A stretch of 64,000 bases of DNA from Manis javanica (taxonomy: Eukaryota; Chordata; Mammalia; Pholidota; Manidae), in NCBI RefSeq assembly GCF_040802235.1, contig NC_133165.1, positions 44,901,629-44,965,628 on the forward strand, written 5' to 3'. Shown piece after piece: positions 22,761 through 64,000 of this stretch (its first letter is position 1; each line of letters starts with the position of its first letter). The position numbers were made by a program, and so were the translations under genes. The notes under the pieces are model-generated. The model did no database searches. It was not told the DNA's origin and was given only the letters and a program-made list of their open reading frames with translations.

Positions 22761-23249
22761 GTCTGCCTGGACTTCTGCATGAGGCTTGAACTAGGCCCTG
22801 AAGGATGAGAAACCTGGCTGTAAAAGAAGGGGCAAAAAAGCAGACCAGCAAGAGTGGACACACAGTGAAGCTGTGAGGTATTTAGGCCAACAACCCCTTG
22901 GTATGATTAAAGCTTGGGGTCTTGGCCCAGGGAGGGAAGTGGTAAGAGAGCTAAGATGAGGTGGTGAGATTCAAATGCCATAGCAGTTACAGAGTGAGAT
23001 GCAGGAGGCCTGGGGGTGTTGGAGTTGGTGCAGGGGATTGACATTATCATATTTGTTTTGAAGGTTGTCACACTAGCACCAGGAGAAAACTGTATGTGAA
23101 CAAAAGGGGCTGCAGGTGGAAAGACCAGAGAGGAGGCTATGCTGATGGTCCAGGTGAAAGTTGATGAGGTTTTAGACTGACCCGAGGTGGTAGAGATGGA
23201 AAGAACCCAGGAGACAGCTTCGGATGTGGCAGTTGAAGGAGGAGCTTTA

Positions 23250-23440
23250 ATGTTATGGTTTTATAAGCTTGGGATTTGTAATCAAAAGATGCATGCAAGA
23301 GCCCCAGGCCTGCCCTTAACTAATCTCGTGAACTTGGATCTGTTACTTAACCATTTCAAGCTTCAGTTTTCTGATCTGTCCACTTGGGATAATAGCAGTA
23401 GCTGCTATTAGGCTGGGAGGATTATGGGAGCTACTCAATG
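23250..23440 (+). repeat. MIR SINE fragment
   Basis: Sense MIR landmarks 'acttggatctgttacttaac' and 'ttcagttttctgatctgtcc'. Confidence 0.6.
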
Positions 23441-25063
23441 TCATTGCTGGGACAGTGGGTATCCAGAACATGGTAGCATTGTTACGATGGGGGAGGATGC
23501 CAACGGACAGCTTTCTGTCTGCTTTGAATGACTGGGTGGATAAGATACCACCTCTGATGAAGAACACAGGAACAAGCGTTTTTGGGGCTGGCTCACTAGC
23601 ATTGTGGATCTACTCCTGTCTCTGATTGCATTTTGTCTCTTGGTTCTTGAAGACCAGCTCGGCACTCAGGCACATAGTAGGTGCTGCCTTTGAGTCGCAG
23701 GATCTGGCCTGCAGGTATAGAAGTGGGTTTGTAGGCATACAGATGCAGCTAAACCTGGGAGGTGAGAGGGCAAAGGAAGAGGAGAATCTAGCATGGGGCC
23801 TGGAACTCTGACACTGAGGGTTTGTGGGAGGAAGCTGGGAAACGTTAGGGGGAGAGGTACAGGAGGCAGGAGGCAGGCTGGAAGCCAATGAGGGGAGGGT
23901 TTCAAGAAAAGAGAGCTCATCAGGGCCATATATTACTGAAAGAACATGGAGGATGAGGCCTGATGAGTGGTCCATGGATTTGGCATCAGTTAGGTTGACA
24001 AAAGCAGGTTCAAGGCTTGTTGGGGGCTAAAGCCCCATTGCAGGGTGGAGGAGTTGATGTGATGTTAAAAAAATGGTAATGGGGAGAGGAAAGGTGGGCA
24101 TCAAGGAGAGGGATGTAGGGTACTTGGTCCTTCAGGGATACCTGGATTCCCCTCCCAAGAAGGATGAATTTTGTTTTCACAGTCACAATTATTTAAAGAT
24201 AGGCCAGAAGGTCTGGAAATGTAGTGAGCACCCTGACCCTGGAAGTAGACAAACACAGCTGAGATCCACCACTGCCCAGGGACTCTCAGGGTTAGAGCAG
24301 GGCAGGCTGTGCAAAACACCCAAGCTGGACTTGGCTGATTCCTTGCATCACAAAAGCCACCTAAAGGGTCAATCTTGCTATTTCTAGTGTCTGAAAAACC
24401 TTCTGCAGCAATACACACAGAGGTGGTCGTGCACAGGCTCACAAAGATTCACAGTCAAAAAACAAAATCTATTTCTGTCTCCTGGTGTGAAGGGATCCAT
24501 AGACCCCCTCCCCTGGTTATTCCCTTGTCCCCTTTCTGCCGTTGCACCCCACAGCCAAGGTACCCCGGCAGTTCGGTGCCTCTCGCCGCATCTCTGCCCC
24601 TGCGCATCTCTCTCGGCTTCTCTGGCTCTGCCCTTCCCCACCCCTTCTAAGCCTAGCCAGTCCTTCTCCCGGAGAACCCCCTCCCCCGAACTACAACCCC
24701 CAAGCGCCCCCAGCCCCGGGCGCTGCGCATGCCCCCTGCTCTCCGCCCCCTCCCGGTTTCCCCATTCCCTCCCTCCGCCCCCCTCCCCCGCGCTCCGGCT
24801 CCCGCATCCCTCCATCTAAGCCTGTGCCGCAGCCGCATCGCCACCGCAGCCCCGGCAGAGCTGAGCCCGGCCCAGGACCCTGCCCCTGCCCTGCCCTCGG
24901 CCCGCCGCTCCCGTTCCGTCTCCGCCCGCGGGCCCCTACCCCTGGTTCCGGCGTCTCCTCCGGCGCCCCCAGACCCCGGCCTCCAGCGCCAAAGCAGAAG
25001 GCGGGGAGCAACAGCAGAGGCAGGAGGACGAGGAGAAGGAGGAGGAGGAGGAGCCGTCGCAGG

Positions 25064-39453
<14,390 letters not shown>

Positions 39454-42400
39454 GCCCCCCCACCCCTATCTTTCCCAGACCCTTTCCCCACCACATTGGG
39501 AGCAATACCCCCATCACACCTTCCACTCCATCCCCTGCTCCAGGCTCAGCCTCAAGACAGATCCAGGCAGCCCCCTTTTAGCCCCCTCATCAACCCCGGA
39601 GTCCCTGGACCTCGCTGTGCCATGGACCACCCCCCTGCACATAGATAGCAGCAGGCGTGATTACACATGCACACCAACATGCATGCCGCCAGCACGTGAC
39701 CGAGACGTGTGGACACCCCAGCATGTATGTGTGTACATGTGTAGATGTGTGTAAAAGCACCGAGTCACCCTTCTTGCCTTCCACCTCAAGTCTGTTTGTG
39801 GTCTGAGCTTCTCTCCTTCACATGGGTGTGGTGCAGCCCACCCAGCCCCACTCTGTCCTCTGTGAATAGGTGTGCATATGTGTATGTGGCCACAGATATG
39901 AAGACACACGATTTGTGTACATGGAATTTTGTGTTTGTTCAAATCCCATTCAACAGCATTTCTTCCACTAGCACCCTCTCCCCCCTGTCACTGCAGATGG
40001 GGTGGGTTGTGTGTGAACAGATGCCCACACTCACATTCCCAGAGGATCCAGGTGGGCCCAAATACACATAGGCTGTGGCAGACATTCAGGCACAATGTAG
40101 AGCAAACCCTACTAGGTTAAATTACCCCAGGGGCTAGCACGTGTCCCTGGAAGTGTGTGTGTGTGTGTGCACACTCAAGTGTGCTGAGCCCATGCAGTTC
40201 AGCCAAGGCGAATGAAAACATTCATGTGTAAATAACCTAGCTCGCCTGTATATACATGTGCATTTCCCCCAGCAGGTGATGTGAAGAACGTGTGTGTGTG
40301 TGTGTGTGTTTCAAGGATGTGCCTGAAGTGTTAGTAGGTCTTCTCCTCAGACAGAGCCCTCCACATTGTGCACTGGACACCTGGTTTGGGTGGGTGCAGA
40401 ACCCTATATATATTTCAATGCTGTCTAGAATATGTCTGTGCGAACGTGTGTGTGTGTGTGCCTGTATGTATAGAGGCTTTCTACATAGTGTGTTTCTTCC
40501 TCTGTGTTTTATACACACACATTTATCTTTTAAGGGTGGGTGCCCCATCCAGGTTTGTTTATTCAGATATTTTGCCTCTCCCGCACTTCCGAGAGCTGCT
40601 GACCAATATCTGGTGTGGCCACACACCACTCCATCCACACTGTACAACTGGAGCTTCCTGCCCTGTCAGGTCTTAGAGCCCCTGTGCACACATACCCAGT
40701 TGTTGATCTTTCTCTGTGTCTTTGCCAGAGGCTATGCCTGCACCGGTGAAGTGCTCACATACGCCATGGCTGAGCTGGCCTTGTGCAGGGGCAACTCCCA
40801 GGCACACACACAAACACTGGAGCAAGTGCCTGCTAACACGGCATGGGGCCCATACAAGGCCCTGCACCCATTTGCAAAGAATGCTGTCTAGAAGGGCCAT
40901 TTGTGTGAGATGTTACTGAGGAGGCCAATGTCTAGTGCTGCCCCAGACAGACTGGAAATGTGCATTCCTGCCTTCCACATACTTACCTCAGAACCGAAAG
41001 AGGCCAGTTTGTCCCCACCACCCCATTTGATGCTCTGGGTTCTCCTCAGGGACCTTGGGCTTCGGGAACTGTTTGTTTCAGACATACTAGAATGGCAAGT
41101 GTGGCAGCATCCACTCAGGTTGGGCTAAGTCCAGGGACCTGTGTCCTGGACACATCCACTGGCCCAGGGTGAGGCTGAGGGTAGAGAACAGGCCTGGGTT
41201 TCTCATGGTAAGGAAGGGCTAGCTCTTCCCTCATTATGTAGACAACACGTGCATGGTGGCTCTGTGTGCTTGGTGGCAGGTGGGAGGTACATGGGCAAAG
41301 GGCAGTGTTAGAAGCACTCCTCCGCCACTCCACGGCCCAGGAACATATGCAGGACTGAAACACACAAGCACAAGAATGCACTGTGCCCTGGGGTTGTGAG
41401 TACATGTCCGTGGGGTGGAGGATGGAGGACTCATGCATGTGTGTGCAGATCATTTCCCAGGGTCCCACTTCATGTGAAGCGTGTGAGGGAGAGAGAGAGA
41501 GATGGTGCAGATTGTGACTTCTGGAACACGATACCCCTTCCCCACCACACCCCAGCTTAGATAGCCAACCTCTTCCCTACCTGGCTATTTGGGTCCTGCC
41601 TATGTGAGGCCAGTATATGTAACCCCCCCGTGTGGGCTGAGGAGGGGAGCCTGCCTTTCTGTTCTCAGAATGTCCTTCTGCAGGATAGGAGGTTTGCCCC
41701 CGTGCCTGGCTATAGCCCTTCTGCTCCCACCTCAGGCATCCCTAGGGGTGTCAGAGCAGGCCCCAGCACCCCAATCCCACCCTTTTTCCTCCCTGCTGCT
41801 CAGCCACGATCACTCTTCAGCCCAGGTGTTTCCGGAATTCCCACAGCCTTGGGGCCACAAGAAGGGTGGAGGCATGGCTGGAGTGATGATATTGCTTCCT
41901 TGTGTTACTGCATCAGCCCTGTAGTTTCCCATCTCCAGGCCTCAGTTGGACTGGAAGATCCTCAAGGGTCTGCTATGCCCCAGTGCCCCAGCTTCTACAA
42001 GTCCCACACATTATATGATGTGTTTGCTTGTTGGCTGCTGTGTCTGTATGTGTCCTGGAGTGTTATCTGGGGGCTGGTGTCTTCTGCATGTTCTCAAGAC
42101 AAATGTGTGCTGCCCACCATCAATGTACCTACAACCATCAAGCCCATGTGTGCCCCATGGGTGGTCCCAGGCCTGGCCAGGGCTCACTGCTTCCCCCCCT
42201 TCTCCCTAGCCCTGCCTCTTACGAAGCACACTGTATGTCTATTCCATGTGCCTGTGGGTCGATGCACACTCTTGCCATGCCTTGAGCGTGTGTACATGAT
42301 GTGTTTTATGCATTCACCCTTCCCCACCAGTCTGCCCCGCAGAAGATGAGACACGTGGCCCCTGGCTCCGTTCTCCCCAACCCGTTCCCCTGCCTGCTGT

Positions 42401-42690
42401 GCAGCTGTGTGCATTGGCGTGTGTTTCTGTGTCGCTGGTGTGTCACGTAATGTAGGTGTGTTTGCTGACATGACCCCCCACCCCTTCTGTTTCTTTGTTG
42501 GTTTCTAGAGCTCTTTCCCTCTCCCCTGGAAGGGGCCAGGACTCCTGGGGCCTGGCTGGGGGCCCAGAGCCAGGCCACCCTCTCTTGTTAGTCCTCAGAA
42601 TCCCATTTCTCTCTCTTGGTGACCAAGTTGCAAACAGATAAAACACAGGAAAATTCTGCCCCCTCCCAGCCCTGCATGTCCTGTCCCCGG
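39454..42690 (+). other. STX1B: STX1B 3' UTR, long and UG-rich
   Basis: About 3.2 kb of single-copy sequence follows the stop, with no splice signals needed. It has several (GT)n runs (40153-40169, 40290-40309, 40446-40460, and imperfect ones at 39721-39756 and 39865-39890). No canonical AATAAA or ATTAAA lies on the plus strand; the best candidate is a GATAAA variant near 42638. The end is therefore uncertain. Neuronal syntaxin mRNAs do have long 3' UTRs. Confidence 0.5.
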
Positions 42691-42869
42691 AGCCCCCAAC
42701 CCCCACCCCCGGGCCGAGTTGGGCCCTGTGGGATGGGAGAAATAGCAACCAATCCAACAGCGGGCATGCTGTGTGCTCACTTCCTTCTGTCGCCTCATGG
42801 GACTGTGCTGTGGGGAGGGGGACATGTGGTGGAAGGCAGGTGGGGAAGCTGCACAGGCAGGTGGACACA

Positions 42870-43464
42870 GGCTTGGATACAGAGTTTTAATTGAGGGCTT
42901 GCCCAGATACAGCATTACTGGGACACCCTCAGGCAGAGATCTCACAACACCACAGAAACTGATTTGGGTAAAGGGTTGGGAAGAAGTAAATATAGACGGA
43001 TTTCCTCGGGCTTCATTGAAGAGAATTCAAAGATAAATGTCTAAAAGTGATAAATGACGTAACTAATGAGAATATGACACCAAGGAGGGCCAAAGGTGGC
43101 AGGAAGAGCCAGAGGGCCTCTGAAGGTCACATGGGGACAGTCAGAAGGCCTGCACGGGGCCTGTGAAACTTCTACCCACTTCCTGCTTGACAAGCCAGAA
43201 ATGGATGGGAGCAATTCAGGGCACTGGGGAAATCAGACCCTTGCCAACCAGCCAGCAGGCCTGGGCTGAGAGTGAAGATGCCCCTGCCCTAGAACTTAAG
43301 AGGCATCAGGATGCAGACTCAAATGTGGAGCACTGTAGGATGGCCCGGCTGGCATCAGACCCCTCCTTCAGATCTAGAATGCAGCCTTTTCTCACTACCC
43401 AGGGTTTGAGGGCTGTGAACCTGGACAGACATGCCACGCTGGGCTCCAGGCCCCGGCTCCACTA
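42870..43464 (-). other. HSD3B7: HSD3B7 3' UTR
   Basis: It extends from the stop codon to a minus-strand ATTAAA (plus 42886-42891), giving a UTR of about 590 nt. It converges on the STX1B 3' UTR, with probably less than 0.3 kb between them. Confidence 0.55.
42886..42891 (-). terminator. HSD3B7: HSD3B7 poly(A) signal ATTAAA
   Basis: The plus strand reads TTTAAT. It is the first such hexamer downstream of the HSD3B7 stop. Confidence 0.5.
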
Positions 43465-45842
<2,378 letters not shown>

Positions 45843-46192
45843 GCCTGACTAGGGAAAAGAGACCCTGGCTCACCTAGCGTGCCTGCTGCCACCTGTTACT
45901 CTGAGCAGGGACCTGTGGCTTAGCGGGCTGGAGAAGCTGCCCAGGGACCAGAGGTGTTCTGGGGACTGTAGCGCCAGGTCCCTGCCCTCTCACTCTGCCA
46001 AATGCAGTTATGAGAAGAGTGAGGACCTCGTGTGCAGGAAGGGCTCAAGGGTCAAGGGGGAGGAGGAGGTTCTGGAACAAAAATGGATGGTAGGACGCAG
46101 GTTGTTCCTACCAAAAAAGGGAGGAAGAGGAAGGAGGGAAAGGCTGAGATTAGGGGAAGGAACCCCTGGACCCTGGCATCATGTCCGCCTAC

Positions 46193-46275
46193 CTGCCACC
46201 ACAGCCCGAGGGTGCCCAAACTGGCCATGGGAGGGGCTATCTTCTGTCGCTGGGGCCAGCCAGCCAGCAACACAC
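46193..46275 (-). other. HSD3B7: Candidate HSD3B7 non-coding exon 1
   Basis: A donor GGCAG/gtaggc at 46193/46192 would pair with the acceptor before the coding start, giving a 344-nt intron. Known HSD3B7 genes have a non-coding first exon. The 5' boundary is a guess. Confidence 0.35.
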
Positions 46276-46820
46276 CATCCCCTTCCGCCTGCTCCCCCTC
46301 CCTCCTGGCCCATTCCAGGAACAGACCAGCCCAGCCTCCACCCCTCCATCCCCAGCATTCTTGCCACAGGGCACCCCCTAGTGACCACTCTGCATTCCGC
46401 CAGCATCTGGTTCCAGCAAAGAACTTGGGGAAGGGCCTGTGGCAGCCAGAACATGCTGGATGGGCACTGAGGGGTTTCAGCTGCAGAATGGAGGTTGGAG
46501 CAGTGACCTCACTCCCCACTGCATGAAATCAGTCCTTCCCTCTTACTGGGTTTCCCAGGAGGCCATTAGCCCAGCAGCCCCTGTGATTCTGGGAGGGGAA
46601 GAGAGGCCTGACCTTGGCCCAGCTCTGGCTGGCCTTGGTGGGGGATTTCTGGATGACTGTTCCAGCCTATTAGGTGGCTGAGTCTCCAGGTTTGGGCTCT
46701 TGCCTGAAAACCCTTCTATTCACCCCAAACTTAAGAACACCCATCTCCCCCTCTTTTTACTTCTCCTACCCTCTGTCCTCAATCCCATCCCACCCTACTC
46801 TTCCCCAAAGATACTGACCA
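46276..46820. other. HSD3B7-SETD1A spacer and HSD3B7 promoter region
   Basis: About 0.5 kb of unique sequence separates the SETD1A poly(A) site from the probable HSD3B7 start. It is not strongly CpG-rich. No gene is seen. Confidence 0.4.
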
Positions 46821-46824
46821 AGCA

Positions 46825-47477
46825 CTTTTGTACAATAAAGTTTAATCACAATTATAAAAATGTGGCGTTGGGTTTGCACTATTAACATATGTACAATCCA
46901 GCCCAACAGGAAAGGCCCGCCCCCAACCGTCCTGGCCTGGCTATGCCAGAGCTCCCAGACACTAGGGTGCAAGGGGGACCCACAGGGTCTGGCAGGAACA
47001 GAAGGTGAGGCAGGGTTCCAGGCACGGAGGCCCCAGGACTTGGGGGCATAGGGCCCCCCCAGGGGGAGAACATGGCCACTGCCCCTAGAGACCCCTAAAC
47101 CGGGGAGGGGTGCACACAGGGCACAAAGGGGAAGTCCCCATTAACACAAAGCAAGGAGGCTATGCAGCCCCCCAAGAACAGGATCTGTACAGGCCGGCAC
47201 CCCAGGTTTCCACAGGAAACAGCTGCTGGCAGCTACAAAACATTTACAGCTTCTTCTCCGCAAAGAAAAAAAATTAGGAGTTGGGTGGGCAGAGAGGACA
47301 GGGGAGGCAGAAGTTGCCTCAAGAGACTGAGGCTCCCTTGCCGGGCTCAGGGGGCCCCCAACCCCATATTTGGAGATGGGGGCATGTGGGCCTTGACGAG
47401 CCCACTAAGGCTGGAGGGCTGGGAGCTCAGGGCACCAAGGGGAATAAATAGGGGTGTGGGCACCAGTCCTGCCCACC
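46825..47477 (-). other. SETD1A: SETD1A 3' UTR
   Basis: About 650 nt runs from the stop to just past a minus-strand ATTAAA at 46841-46846. The surrounding AT-rich sequence (tttataattgtgattaaac on the minus strand) contrasts with the GC-rich UTR body. Confidence 0.65.
46841..46846 (-). terminator. SETD1A: SETD1A poly(A) signal ATTAAA
   Basis: The plus strand reads TTTAAT. It is followed on the minus strand by a U/GU-containing stretch (tttattgtac). Confidence 0.6.
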
Positions 47478-63129
<15,652 letters not shown>

Positions 63130-63319
63130 CTGGTGGGAGGAAAATGGGATCAAGAGAGTCAGATGGAGAAAAGAACTCCTTCCTGATTTGGTAGTCCCAC
63201 TTCTTTTACAGGCCTCAAGTTTCCTATGATATCCTAGAGTCCTGGGTTCAGGGATTTCAGTTACTTCTACCTTATCCCCATCTTTGTGATCTTCTATCCC
63301 ATCTCTACCTAATAACTAC

Positions 63320-63535
63320 TATAACTAACCTAAAACAAGACACTTCATAGTTTATAAAAACAGTTCTACTATGTGCATTACTGCATTGGAAGATCAGGAG
63401 AGGGAAGCATCAGTGCCCCTATTTTATAGACTTAAAGCTGACCTGCACAAAGTCACAAAGCTGGTTAGTGGCAGAACTGGAATTCAAACCCAGGTCATCT
63501 GATGCTAGATCCCAACACTCTTTATCCTACAAATT
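63320..63535 (-). repeat. MIR SINE
   Basis: Antisense MIR: 'gcacaaagtcacaaagctgg', 'ggaattcaaacccaggtcat' and 'aacactctttatcctac'. Confidence 0.65.
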
Positions 63536-64000
63536 AAAGGTTGCCAAATGGCACCCTGAGGGCTAAATCCAACCCACAGTTGTTTTATTTGTCCTACACA
63601 ATCACTTAGAAAAATTTGGGGCAGGGGATGCAACATTTCAAAACCATGAGATTTCACACCACAGCCTAGATTTCTGGGTTTAATAAAAAAAAAGAAACAG
63701 AAACCCCAGATTATTTGGCAATATTAATCCTCATTCCCATTTGCAAACTGGCTAATGCCAACTAAGAGCTGCATCCTTTAGACGGCACTGTATTCCACAG
63801 TATGCCACAATCCCCACACCTCCCTATTGCTCAACACACAAGTCCAGACTGCTGCACTCACCTATTAACAGGTCTCTCATTCTCAATCCAAACTTCAAAA
63901 CCTGCTATTTTGGGAATTTGGTGTCAAAACCTGACATGAGCTGAGTCTATTTACTATACCTCTCATTCATCTTACCTAGCATGACCCTCTGTATGTTCTC
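63536..64000 (-). other. SETD1A: SETD1A intron, right edge of window
   Basis: Intronic sequence upstream of the first visible SETD1A exon. A GTAAG near 63975 looks like a donor, but its reading frame does not match the protein expected before QQRMKYY. The next coding exon should lie beyond the window. Confidence 0.55.

Noticed and set aside
45849-45873. Donor-like CTAG/gtgagc at 45874/45873 as the HSD3B7 5' UTR donor
   Set aside because: It would leave a 25-nt intron, too short for splicing. The donor at 46193/46192 is preferred.
46834-46839. AATAAA on the plus strand
   Set aside because: No plus-strand gene ends here. It overlaps the AT-rich SETD1A poly(A) region, and the minus-strand ATTAAA explains the site.
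63960-64000. Possible SETD1A exon end (ATGCTAG/gtaag) on the minus strand
   Set aside because: In the required phase it encodes NIQRVML, whereas the residues expected before QQRMKYY are those of the RRM exon end. Chance GTAAG is more likely.

Overview
The window is vertebrate nuclear DNA from a placental mammal. It holds four multi-exon genes with consensus splice sites, long introns, MIR and L2 fossils, MLT1 LTRs and an L1 insertion. The gene order STX4 – STX1B – HSD3B7 – SETD1A is that of human 16p11.2, read here in the opposite orientation. I see no Alu, B1, carnivore tRNA-Lys, BovB/Bov-tA or equid ERE-type SINE. The L1 3' UTR resembles, from memory, those of carnivores and their relatives. 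A laurasiatherian with few recent SINEs, such as a pangolin, would fit, but this is inference.

Layout. 1-6.7 kb is intergenic: an L2, an MLT1, two copies of one unassigned repeat family, and an orphan CpG-rich patch (5.4-6.1 kb). STX4 lies on the minus strand (coding 7084-11623, ten exons, 297 aa) with a CpG-island promoter to about 12.2 kb. From 12.2 to 24.5 kb is a repeat-rich spacer. It contains a 2.0-kb minus-strand L1 insertion (14938-16973) with a perfect 16-bp target-site duplication that carries a 3'-transduced retroviral env fragment. STX1B lies on the plus strand (coding 25064-39453, ten exons, 288 aa), with an 8-kb first intron full of MIRs and a UG-repeat-rich 3' UTR of about 3 kb. 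HSD3B7 lies on the minus strand (coding 43465-45842, six exons, 369 aa) and converges on the STX1B 3' end. SETD1A lies on the minus strand (47478-63129). Its last 15 coding exons (1507 aa plus stop) are present; the RRM-encoding 5' exons lie beyond the right edge.

The two syntaxins are head-to-head Qa-SNARE paralogs with the same exon phases and nearly identical exon lengths. STX1B acts in synaptic vesicle exocytosis and STX4 in general plasma-membrane fusion such as GLUT4 delivery. HSD3B7 is the ER 3-beta-hydroxysteroid dehydrogenase of bile acid synthesis. SETD1A is a COMPASS H3K4 methyltransferase. The genes are neighbours by conserved synteny, not a functional operon.

The strongest unusual signals are two. 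One is the L1 with a 3'-transduced env TM fragment. The other is a minor-spliceosome (U12-type, AT-AC) intron in SETD1A at 49483-49877, with a perfect TTCCTTAAC branch site, which restores the expected reading frame.
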